Below, in pieces: positions 53,870-64,000 of a stretch of DNA of 64,000 nucleotides. Numbering within the stretch: position 1 is the stretch's first letter; each line of letters opens with the position of its first letter. Location: NCBI RefSeq assembly GCF_037975245.1, contig NC_092562.1:13921521-13985520 (forward strand). Reading direction: 5' to 3'. Both the position numbers and the translations under genes were made by a program. The notes under the pieces were generated by a model, which saw nothing but the letters and a program-made list of their open reading frames with translations, made no database searches and had not been told where the DNA came from. The DNA comes from Apostichopus japonicus. Its lineage: Eukaryota; Echinodermata; Holothuroidea; Aspidochirotida; Stichopodidae.

Positions 53870-55385
53870 AGCCAAAAAAAAAAAAAAAAAAATTGATGGC
53901 GCTCTATATCAGGGCGTCAAGGTCATTGAAGCGTAACAGAAAAACGAACTAAAGAGTTGACCTAAGGTTGACGAACAAACCAAACAGCTTTTAGATGAAT
54001 TGAATCCAAACCAATTCACAAAATGGGTGTTACTTATAATCGAATCCGTGATATATAAAAACACACTCAAGCATGGCAACGGTTCTTTTAAATCCTTTGT
54101 TTAGCTGTGGGATTTTTTTTTCTAAAACCATTTTGTACGATACTATTATTATATACTTTGTAGTTATATTCATATACAGAGCCTATTGATATGAAATAAG
54201 GCTCAATGTACTATGAATACTGTGGGGGTGGCGGGAGGGGGCGTAATCAATGGTGTTATCCAGTGGCGTGCGCACGGTTTCAAAGGTGGGGATTGAGAGG
54301 TGTAGGGGAAGGGGTGTGGAGCAAACTCTAAATATCCCCGATTGATTTATGGGAATTGTTATAACATTAAAACAATTGTAACAAGATGACAAGTTATGTT
54401 TGAATGTATCTATGATGGCTATAGAGGAATCATGTTGATACAAACGCAATCAACTGCTTCCTATCATATTGCATCCGCTGTAAGACTGTTTACGTGGTCA
54501 TACGCTACGGCAGCTACACATCCCCTTCAAAAGAAAATCAAAAATCACCTTTTAAATATCAGAAAAATGTTGACTTATATCTACGTCTGGCATATTGCAT
54601 TTGACTGGAAAGCATTAACAGGGCATGGTCACATCTCTGGCTTTAAATCTCTTCCCCATATAATGCCCATTTTCAAAGCACTCAAATGTTCTTTAATGCG
54701 CCCGATGCCATTAGGCCCCCATGTGCTTTTCTCAGTATGGTATGTATTTTGCTACCTATACTATAACGTTAACCAAATTTAAAACCCACGATTATCGCAC
54801 AGCATTCCTGCATAAACTGCCACTGCAGGGTCACTGACCATTTCATGAACCTTCGTAACTTGGTGAAGCCACAGGAGGGCAGTGGTACAAAGGGCTCTCT
54901 TCCCCCACCCAACCCCTACCCCAGTAATTTGCAGATTATCTGTTTTTCTTCTGGGTTTTTAAGTTCATGGTTTTGAGGGAAATATCGTGCAGTGTAGTCT
55001 GACTCTTTATGTAGCTTCAGTGAAGCCTGAAAGCAGCGCAGTCGTGTTTTTGCTGGTGGGTGTAATTAAAGGTTGTGGGTGTGAATTTTGCCAAAGTTAA
55101 ACTTGAAGCAGCATGAAGTTAATTTTTAATTGTTTTCCCCCCATACATTCACTGTGATGCCCTTTTAGAGGGCAAGTGATACATATATTTCGTTGTTATT
55201 TATAAGTGGTACATTTCGTTGTTATGTAAAATGTGATGACACAATGGTCATTTGAATAAAATGCTATACAAACCCACTTGCTTCATCATTGGAAAGCAGT
55301 ATCAGGTGTACTAATAGACAAACGTTAAACAATGGCTTAGACTAATTTAGGCTTTAGGCTTCATTTGAATTTTGGATCTGTTTAG
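53870..55385. other. Intergenic, no gene recognised
   Basis: Contains a solitary hAT-like terminus (CAGTGGCGTGCGCACGG at 54261). A 128-codon frame at 54396-54782 has no motif or family resemblance that I recognise and is probably chance. Confidence 0.5.
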
Positions 55386-55505
55386 TTGGTCGTAAAGACG
55401 TCACTGGTTCAGAGCCCCATTCTTGCAAACTATTTTATTTGTTCCCCCTCCCCCCTCCACCTCATTCATCCTTTCGTTCGTTGGTTGGTTGGGTTTCTTC
55501 GTTCG

Positions 55506-55685
55506 GTTCGTTCGTTCGTTCGTTCGTTCGTTCGTTCGTTCGTTCGTTCGTTCGTTCGTTCGTTCGTTCGTTCGTTCGTTCGTTCGTTCGTTCGTTCGTT
55601 CGTTCGTTCGTTCGTTCGTTCGTTCGTTCGTTCGTTCGTTCGTTCGTTCGTTCGTTCGTTCGTTCGTTCGTTCGTTCGTTCGTTC
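55506..55685. repeat. (CGTT)45 tetranucleotide microsatellite
   Basis: 180 bp of uninterrupted TTCG/CGTT repeats, placing a CpG every 4 bp. All frames are open on both strands (Phe-Val-Arg-Ser and Thr-Asn-Glu-Arg), which is meaningless as coding. Confidence 0.97.
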
Positions 55686-55689
55686 AAAC

Positions 55690-56300
55690 ATGGTTAATAC
55701 AACTTGCAAGACCTCTTGATCATAGATCCACTGTCTAAAGGTTGAAACTCCAACCGGCCGACAACGCAACCATCCAAATGGATTATTACGACATACATTT
55801 GTAACATAATTATCGGGTTCCAAGGGTGAAAGTGTGTGCTTAATGTCGGAATTGGGAATTAAAAATTAGAAAGTTTGGAGATGGCTGTCCACTTTCGTTT
55901 TAACTCCAATATCATCCGTGAGCTACCGTATATACGATTCATTGTGTATCGTCATAATATTCTTGGCCACTGTAACAAGAACAGACCTTCATGTCGATTT
56001 CAGTGATGATTGTTGCATATTCATATCGATTCCTGTGATTGTTACATATTCATTGTCTGACTTTCCTATCATTTCCAACATTACAGTTTTGCATATAGTA
56101 CGTCTTCACATACTAAATCTGTCGGACTTTATCTTTACAAAGACTTAGTGTATCGATTCATCTCCAGTTGGCCCGGTAATTCGTACATGACATTGATCTG
56201 TGTAATACTATAAAAAAATAGTAATAATGCAAGTTGCTGCAGTTAACCGCGTTTCAAAGAAATGTAAAACCCCGTAAGCAGTAATCTATGTTAATAATTA
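55690..56300. other. Intergenic, no gene recognised
   Basis: Spacer between the CGTT array and the 50-bp repeat. Confidence 0.6.
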
Positions 56301-56418
56301 ATTTTATTCTGCTCTATCCTGCTTGGCAGATCATAAATTAATTTTATTCATACTCTACCCTGCTTGGCAGATCATAAAAATAATTTTATTCTGCTCTACC
56401 CCGCTTGGCAGATCATCA
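56300..56418 (+). repeat. ~45-50 bp tandem repeat, 3 copies
   Basis: Core ATTTTATTCTGCTCTACCC and TGCTTGGCAGATCATAAA repeated three times with small length differences. Confidence 0.85.
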
Positions 56419-56456
56419 TGAAGCAATCCGGTAGGCTTACAGCATGGGGGCGGCAT

Positions 56457-56995
56457 CAGAGGCGTGCGCAGTACTTCAACGTTTGGGGTGAGGGGCTATG
56501 ATGAAAATTTCCCACGACTGATTTAGGTAAGGGCATGATTTTTTTACGGAAGGACCGGAGGCAAATTATTTTTTTTCTTATAAAGGGAAGCCCTGGATTG
56601 GTTGAAGACGACTCTCATGTAGGGTAAGGATGAGGGAGAACTGGTCTGAGGGTCTTCCCCTCTCCCTCCCCCAACGAAAAAAAAGATTAAGTTTCCATGT
56701 CAAATCGTGCTTTCACGGGCATCAAAACTCTCAAGTACTAGGTGTTAAATTAGGCCTTAAACGCAACGCTGTGCTAATAAATACTCTATACAAATATGTG
56801 AGTACCGCCTTTGAGGCACGGACCATGCCTTTATTCTACGTCAATCACCAATCATCAAACGGGGTCATGCTTATAACACTCTCTGTCTTGACCTTAGACT
56901 TTCCTTAAATACAGCTATGCACTTGACACCTAAGAATAGCTCCCGTGTCTTCGTTTTCTTCATACTGTAATTGGGTCCCATACAAGACGGACAGG
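56457..56995. other. Region upstream of the secreted-protein gene; contains a solitary hAT-like end
   Basis: CAGAGGCGTGCGCAGTAC at 56457 and the sequence that follows (TTTCCCACGACTGATTTAGG) resemble the repeat at 54261. Closer to the gene, TTAAATAC at 56905 could be a TATA-like element about 90 bp before the ATG; this is weak. Confidence 0.35.
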
Positions 56996-57047
56996 ATGAT
57001 GCACGTCAAGGTTCTCTTACTATTGGGCCTTTGTGGACTGGCGTTTG
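56996..57047 (+). CDS. Secreted protein exon 1 (signal peptide)
   Basis: ATGATG start after GACGGACAGG. It encodes the signal peptide and ends GCGTTTG|GTAAGA in phase 1. A separate signal-peptide exon followed by a long intron is common in animal secreted-protein genes. Confidence 0.8.
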
Positions 57048-57195
57048 GTAAGATTTTAATTTATTTATTTTTGTCTAAGATATTCTTCCAAACATGAAAT
57101 CATCACGCATATCATACTCTATTTTATATTAAATACCACTTCACGACATTTCTATTTGTTGACCTTTATTGACCATCGCTGAAGATATTTTGTAC

Positions 57196-57232
<37 letters not shown>

Positions 57233-58561
57233 GAAGAAACAATACAAAAAAAAATTATTCATATTATCTGAGATGATAAAACTTAGGAAGTCAAACTGTT
57301 TCTTTTTTTTTTAACAACATATGTGACTCCACTTGATGGAGATTAAAATAGGAGAGTAAAATTTCGGAATTTTAAACTAAGGTACCGGGCAGTCGTAATT
57401 TTTAATTATGAAGAAACATTATTTTCAATGTTAATCATGACCTGACAAGGTTCTTCAGATCACATTTCCTCACGAACAATAGACATTCATTCTCTTCTCT
57501 TCACTCCTCTTCTCTTCTCTCCAGTCCTCCCCTCTTCTCTTCTCGTCCCTTTCCCTTCCCCGAAACCATTTAGTTTGTGATAATATAATTTCCCGCTGAT
57601 TTAGATAAATGATTACATATTTTCCTACCAAGCCTGCAGGGGTATACCGTTAGTGTTTTCTCCCGTATTGGTTCAGATGTAATTACACGGTGGTCATCGA
57701 AAAGAGACATCACCATTCATTTTGGAAACACCCTTCTTGAGGGGCGCGATCAGATATATCTTTGTAGTTCAGTAAATATCTTTGTCATTTTTATAGATGC
57801 CCGTAGAAACTCTTGCGTTTAAATTCCTTCACTCTCCTTCCTGCAACCCCATACCCCTCCCCAAATCGTCGCAATGACCGACAACTGGTTCAAACTCAAA
57901 CCTATACCAAAGTGAATGCCAGTGGTTGGAAATACAGCAATAAATATAACAATCATAAAAACAATGATATATACTCATAAAAAGTAATGTGGTTAGTATA
58001 GTGACCCGTGTATGCTATTTTAAGATTGCTATATCTGGATAACTTTTCTCTATATTTTCATTTTTATTTCTCGGGGAAATACACACTGACTGTGGAAAGT
58101 ATTGACCGAGCATTTAGATGCAAGATGTGACTTTTTATAGCGTTTCATAATATTGATTTAAAATATGACTAACCTGACTGAAATCAATGAAGAACAACTC
58201 AGTTACATTAATTTCATAGTTTACGCTATATCTCAATTTATATATATTTATAAATATATATATGTATATATATATATATATATATATCATTATAATATTT
58301 ACTTGAAAACGTAATTAGTTGGAAAATTTAGAACAGTTAAAAAACTTCCAGTCTCCACCGGGATTCGAACCCGGGCCTCCCGCTTTATATGCGGACACAC
58401 TAACCAACTAGGCTATGGACGTTGATTGTATGTCCAAAGGTTCGAAACCGGAAAAGAAGGTCGTAATTCCACTGTAGGCGTTTGTCACCTGTATCGAACA
58501 ATATACTAGTTCTGTATTTGGTGACATATTTGCCCTACACAAACACGCACACACACACACA

Positions 58562-58647
<86 letters not shown>

Positions 58648-61600
58648 TATCTCAATTGATTCTAATGTCAACCTTTAATATCCGTACTGGCGACAATTAA
58701 TTGTCCGTTTTGTTTGTTGATCCTCACCTGAGAATTGCCACCAAACCAAAGAAAAGAGAAATCTCACACCTCTCAATCTAAGCAATAGCAAACAATTATT
58801 ATTGTGTAGCAAACCAACAGAAACGTATGATTCAAATGAAAGAAGCTATACGCTTCAATGAAAATGAAATTGTTGGTGTTATAGTTTAGTTCTATTGTCT
58901 CCTCTTGAAGTGAGTTGAAATATCACACTTTGCCTGTAGAAGTTGATATATTGCATTCTAAATTCTTCAAACCTATAAAAAAAATCAGACAACAAAAAGA
59001 GTACAACCCCCTCTCTTTATAAGACTGAGGTATTACTATTAAAGTGAAAGGAACGATAAACGGTATAGCCTTTGTAAACAGAATGTTAAAAATCCATTTT
59101 GATGATTTATAGTATCGATGTAAGTAGTACCGACTGCAGTGCTACATTTTAGTTGAAAGAAAATGCTTGATAAATCCCATGAGAATGTATATGTTCGAAC
59201 GAAAAGATAAGAGAATGAGTGAGAAAACTTGTTGATTATATCCCAACCTTCAATTTACGATGACGTCTTTATCTTGTTGGGTTATATAGCTCAGAGGGTG
59301 TGGATGGGATATGTTAATGTAATTCATACTCCCTGTACGTGTTAAAGAATGTTCAACATATCTTTTGTTTGCCGCTGTAATTCTGTTATCTAGAGACCTG
59401 TTACAGTTCCTTTATGTTTTAACTGTTCATTCATACTTGTTAAATATTCTCGGATCTGATTGGCCCGTTGTCGTCAGCGGACCATGCATTATCCTTTGGA
59501 TACTGCACGACAACCTCACCGGCGGATTAATATCAGTTGCACACACAAAAATGTTCTCGGCAAGCTTAATCCCGATCCCGGCAAGCAATTCAAAGCAAAC
59601 GAATCCCGGAACTTCTGTGAAACGGAACAGATCAAGTAAGGTATGACAATAAGCACCTCGATGTAAACACTCCTTGACCAAATGATTTCCAGAACTTTTC
59701 GAGCATTCTATAGCCTTTCAGCCTGAAGAATACTAACCGTTTTGATGTGAGAAACAACAAATAATGATGGTTTTCATTCGTGCAATAGTGAAAATATTTC
59801 ATTCGTTGAAAGATGTTCCATTCAACCCGGCTTCGCCTCGTTGAATGGAACATTCCATCTTTCAACTCATGAAATATGTGCACTATTGCACTCATAACCA
59901 TTCATTTTGTGTATACTATACTTAGTACGTATCCGTAGTACACTATGACCGTCTTATTAATTCACTAAAGTTATCGCTGGACACAACGGTTCGTGTTGCT
60001 AGGCCCACAGGCTGGACGCGCGCAGTATGCCTCGCATCATATCGTTATGCTGCACAACGTACTGTTGTTGCGCATTGTGGAGCCTAATTGTTGGCATTCT
60101 TGTTACTTTATTTGCGCATTTACATTGAACTGAGGCTTTTCACTAAAATAGAAGTAAAGAAAAACGGGGTGCCCTTTCCAGCCAATTGCTTCGATATGAA
60201 TTTGTAACATTCGGAGATGAAAATTAATGTTTATTTAGTGCGTTGTTTACATGAACAGGGTTAATCAACGATCTCCCGTATCGTTTATCGCAGAATAATG
60301 CGCGAACCGGGGCATAACCCTATATGGTTGGGTGCACGCGGCTGTAGACCGAGTGCATTGTTTGAGTTGTATCCTGTGCATTTTCCTGGCGATAGACGAA
60401 CTGTATAACCTACCAATTGATATGATTTCTTGAAGTGCGTTTGAATGCACTTAATGACGGAAGCTAAATTGCGCATATACGACGCACGCGGATTCATTTG
60501 ACTTGGCTATTTGTTTCGTGAAACTGCTCTGCTGTATTTCTTAGATGGCTACGAAACTTTTGTTGTTGTTTGTAGTACAGATAAGGAACCGTAAAAGTAT
60601 GATAAAACAAGACATGATTGGGATTTAATGGCAGAGAACTGGTGTTTCTAACGAGATATAAGAATAATGTAGGCAAACATGGATGGAGAAGCATCAAATC
60701 ATCGTCTCAATATTTTGTTTGCAGTTTACCCATGTAGGCCTATCTTATCAGTTATGTATAAAAAAAAATCATTATACGGTGAAATGTTTACAGTACGCTC
60801 CACTGTCGGTGAGATGTCAAATATCTCGCGCCTTCGGCCCTGTAGGCCGAACATATTTATGGTATAAAACGTACGTCTGCAGGCACGTGCATGCACTGGC
60901 TAATCCATTTTGCGTTGAATACAGATATAACGTCAGAGAAAGGGGGTGGGGTGGGGTGGGTTGGGGTTGGGGTTGGAGTGGGGGTGGGGGAGGGGGAGGC
61001 AATCATTTGACGTACGTATGCAGACTCGCTCGTTTACTGGATTAACGTCTTAGTGTGTATATATATAGATATAAGTGTGTACTATAGTATGTATGGGTGT
61101 GTATGGGTGTGTATTAGTGTGTACTAGCAGAGCCTGAGTCATCAATATATAGCGCCATCGGGGCGATATCAAAATCTTTGATAAAATCTCATGAATCTAG
61201 CGCCTTCGTCACAAGCATACGATACCTTGGGTTTGGTTGATATTCGGTTTCGCGAAATGCTTGGGGACCTTCAGGGCTTCTGTCATATCGGTCAAAACAG
61301 AGTAATACATACGGCTCTGGGCCCTCATGCGCCGGCTTTATCTATATAGATCTTCAAAGATTTGTCTGTTTGTGCTTGGTAACATATCTCAATCACTATG
61401 TGCTAGTTGTGTTAATGTGTTGTGGGGTGGTGCTGCACTGGTTGCTTATGTGTTTCTTGTTTGTGTAGTTTGTTTGCGCTTCTTCTTTTACTTAAGTTTT
61501 TTTTTTCATTCTTCGAGTATTCTACTTGTTTAAGCCTTCACGGGGTTCAAGTAAGTTTACTTCCTTTTAATTGTCCGTATATACAGCACTTTTACGACTC

Positions 61601-63706
61601 TTTACACTGTAAATGTCATTAAAGGAAAACAATGGAAAGGATATTTTTTTAATTTATAGCATATATAACAATGCGTACACATGTTCGAATGTTAATTATC
61701 AGTTGCCTTTCGTAGCGTGTTCTCTCCCAAATGCATGTGATCTTTTTTCTCTCTCTCTTTTATTCAGGGGGGGGGGGTGAGGGGGGAGGGTGATGGAGGA
61801 AAACTCATTATCATCCAAACAGCGAACAATGTTACACTGTTTACAGCACCTGTGAAAAACGGAAGCCAGTCCCAAATCAATACTATTCTTAGACTCTGCT
61901 GAGGATATACTCAGCGACGCGAATCAGCCTCCCTACATAATCTATAAGAAAATGCTACGGCTTTTATATTTCCCTCCCCTTTCTATATATTATGTAGAGG
62001 CCAGCGCAATCACATGAACGAATCGCTCATAGCGTGATGAATATAGTAAGGATCGACCTAGCGCGTTTGGCAAAGAAAAAATTGGCCGATACGCCTTTAT
62101 CAAAGGCTAGCCTATACTATCCCCGGTCTGAGAATGAGAGCTGCATTCTTTGTGTTTTTACAGTCATTATCTAAGAGTGATGATCACAAACATGATGAGA
62201 AAGAAACAAATACACCTGTTTCTGTAAACGAATATCAAATCGCAAAACACGTTTGCACGTGACTGCTGACTTCAAACTCATTGGAGTTGATTTCGCGGTA
62301 TATGGAGATGGTGTTATTTGAACATAGGATGAGAGGCATATTGAAATGGAGAGAAAAGGCAGAGGTATGGGCTCAGTTGCCATCAATGATTTTGATAAAA
62401 GAAATATATGAAACAAAAGAGAAGGACAAACATCCCCAAGGTTCCACAATCATAATCAAGTATGACATCATCAATGTCCCTTTGTGCTTCATGTCTTTAT
62501 CTTTTTCTTTGTTTATTACAATATAACAATTAAAAAAATAATAATAATAATACTTCAATGTCAACACTGTTGGCATTCTACTTTTAAAAACATGAACAAA
62601 CGTACAAATCAATGAAGTATGTTAATTTTAAGTTTTAAGTTGGTCTGATTGACTGTTTATGGACTATATTTATTTGCATTTGATTTTAAACGGTTCACAA
62701 AGTCTTCAATGTGGTTTAAACAATTCGTTTAAAGGTATAAATCTCCAAGTGGCAGCGAAGGATCCAGTATTTGATAAAGGTTTAGCCCTGCGGTCGTTGC
62801 AGTATTATCCCCATGTGTGTATAGGGGGGAGGGGGAGGGGGTGGTGGAGGGCGGCGGTCTAAGAGGATGCTAATCCTGAAAATAAAATGGTTAACGTTAG
62901 TTTAATATTTTTATAATTAAGATTTCTTCTCTGACTATACTCGCAGGCCAATTTCACTTGCGAGATAATGGATTATTCGACGGCACAACTCAGCTCTATG
63001 CGGCGCCAACTGGGTTCGGCGCAAGTCGAATCACAATGTGTTACACCGGAGATGTTGTATACCTCTTCGAAGCCAACATAATCACGACTACCGTTAGCCT
63101 AAGCAGGTTAATCTCCGCAGACAACTATGCCACAGCATCGGTAACCCGGACATTCAACAATGCAATTTGTACGTACTAGCAGAACTTTTCGTTTCGGCCA
63201 AATTTAATTCTTTCTTTTCATTGGTCCATGTTAATGTAATATTCCAACAGATATCAAGTTTCTTGATTATTTTAAGGAATGAATATACAGGATATTTCAA
63301 GATAAAGAAACATTATTGCTTCTAGCTTTCACATTATACTGACGTCGATTATATATCTATCTTTTTTTTTAATTTATCAGAATTTGTTTTTAATTTATCA
63401 GAAAATAACTCCAAACTTTATTATTGTACTACTAATTACAGGTTACATTTCGCAACAGAATACCTGAAGAAACCATTCGAGCTACTATAAGTATTAATTT
63501 CTTGTGTTTTTCTGTGTCTCCTGTTTTGATAAAGCTTACCCATCGGTTGACTGCTGTTGTCAGTACCTTGCTTACGGATTTGTTGATCCAGATACAACGT
63601 TCTACCACGTCGTTGTTGAACGCACGGACAACGTTAACGTTTACAAGGAATATATAATTGAAGCGGATATTGGCAACAGCGTCGTTTCATTTGACTGTAA
63701 TACACA
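56996..63706 (+). CDS. Secreted protein of unknown family, first three exons (3'-incomplete)
   Basis: Join 56996-57047, 62947-63168, 63535-63706; phases 1, 1, 2; all GT-AG. The protein starts MMHVKVLLLLGLCGLAFGQF: short basic n-region, Leu-rich core and AFG|QF, a good signal-peptidase site after residue 18. The mature part (19-148 so far) is rich in Thr, Val and Tyr with alternating hydrophobic residues, suggesting beta structure. It has Cys49, a Cys98-Cys99-Cys100 cluster and Cys146, so disulphides are likely. No family was recognised and no transmembrane segment is visible. The last seen donor is CACA|GTAAGT at 63706/63707; the gene continues beyond the window. Tandem ATGs start it and the first is taken. 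Confidence 0.8.
57199..57228. repeat. (TA)n microsatellite
   Basis: About 15 TA units near the 5' end of intron 1. Confidence 0.9.
58351..58422 (-). tRNA. tRNA-like Pol III unit (pseudogene or SINE head), anticodon loop AUA
   Basis: On the minus strand: box A TAGCCTAGTTGG and box B GGTTCGAATCC are both intact. The T arm (CCGGG/CCCGG) and anticodon arm (TCCGC/GCGGG with loop ATATAAA) pair well. The D stem pairs poorly and only four of seven acceptor pairs form (TCCA with TGGA), so it is probably not a functional tRNA. A run of six T lies about 10-16 nt past the 3' end, a plausible Pol III terminator. The loop would give anticodon AUA, which is unusual and supports a pseudogene. Confidence 0.6.
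58545..58650. repeat. (CA)n/(TA)n microsatellite
   Basis: A short CA run followed by about 38 TA units. Confidence 0.94.
59766..59901. mobile_element. Palindromic (foldback) element, copy 2, reverse orientation
   Basis: Arms of about 62 bp around the loop CCGGCTTCGCCT: TTCGTTGAAAGATGTTCC..CAAC against GTTGAATGGAAC..CATCTTTCAACTC, then ATTGCACTCATAACCAT. It is the reverse complement of the 31387-31528 copy. The arms are more perfect here than in copy 1. Confidence 0.82.
60943..61001 (+). repeat. G-rich tract with GGGGT/GGGTT units
   Basis: More than eight runs of three or more G within 60 bp on the transcribed (+) sense strand of the intron; strong quadruplex potential. Confidence 0.7.
62947..63168 (+). 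CDS. Secreted protein exon 2
   Basis: Completes Gly18 and encodes residues 19-91: QFHLRDNGLFDGTTQLYAAP then TGFGASRITMCYTGDVVYLF and onward to FNNAI. Ends AATT T|GTACGT in phase 1. Acceptor ACTCGCAG. Confidence 0.78.
63535..63706 (+). CDS. Secreted protein exon 3
   Basis: Acceptor TTTTGATAAAG after a T-rich tract. It completes Ser92 and encodes residues 93-148: YPSVDCCCQYLAYGFVDPDT, then TFYHVVVERTDNVNVYKEYI and IEADIGNSVVSFDCNT. Donor ACA|GTAAGT, phase 2. The Cys triplet is the most distinctive feature. Confidence 0.78.
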
Positions 63707-63720
63707 GTAAGTAATTCTCA

Positions 63721-64000
<280 letters not shown>

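Larger units (their letters stand above)
57048..62946 (+). other. Intron 1 of the secreted-protein gene (5.9 kb)
   Basis: GT at 57048 and CTCGCAG at 62940-62946. It holds TA microsatellites (57199-57228, 58255-58288, 58566-58641), a tRNA-like unit (58351-58422, minus), the second foldback element (59766-59901) and G-rich tracts (60943-61000, 61768-61790, 62825-62853). No other coding exon is evident. Confidence 0.75.

Noticed and set aside
54396-54782. 128-codon forward frame
   Set aside because: No motif, no splice context and no family resemblance; likely chance in AT-rich DNA.
55386-55823. Frames encoding Phe-Val-Arg-Ser and Thr-Asn-Glu-Arg repeats
   Set aside because: Translation of the (CGTT)45 microsatellite.

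Overview
This is eukaryotic nuclear DNA from an animal, most likely a marine invertebrate. It has split genes with GT-AG introns of 0.25-9.7 kb, intergenic space crowded with minisatellites and microsatellites, tRNA-derived SINEs, LINE fragments and several hAT-like DNA elements with intact target duplications. An echinoderm or another invertebrate deuterostome would fit, but nothing in the window fixes the phylum.

Left part (1-29142, + strand): one protein kinase gene of the TESK family (LIMK/TESK branch of the TKL group), assembled from ten exons whose phases all agree. The 5' end lies off the window or starts at the Met at 125. The assembled protein is 436 residues from that Met: a complete kinase domain with some unusual residues (Ala for the first glycine-loop Gly, DLG for DFG, SPE for APE) and a short Ser-rich tail ending in a textbook 14-3-3 type motif. 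Its introns hold two complete hAT-like elements (658-1035 and 5341-6537), a SINE, a 3.75 kb terminal-inverted-repeat element that fills most of intron 8, a LINE 3' fragment, and tandem arrays with units of 41, about 50-57, 60 and about 92 bp.

Middle part (29143-56995): no convincing host gene. It is a repeat landscape: a palindromic foldback element (second copy at 59766-59901), a broken Tx1/L1-like reverse transcriptase embedded between copies of a ~585 bp tandem unit, YY1-like tandem units, a ~185 bp satellite carrying E-box/MluI-like palindromes, local segmental duplications, a third hAT-like element with perfect target duplication (48194-48675), long AT, GAT and CGTT microsatellites, and a minus-strand SINE.

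Right part (56996-64000, + strand): the first three exons of a small secreted protein of unknown family, beginning with a clear signal peptide. It has a 5.9 kb first intron and runs off the window into a TATC microsatellite that begins about 15 bp after the third donor site. A tRNA-like Pol III unit lies in its first intron on the minus strand.

The two genes have no evident functional link. Nothing here looks like a prokaryotic operon, a CRISPR array or a defence system. The strongest new observations are the mobile elements with recoverable boundaries and the atypical kinase residues.
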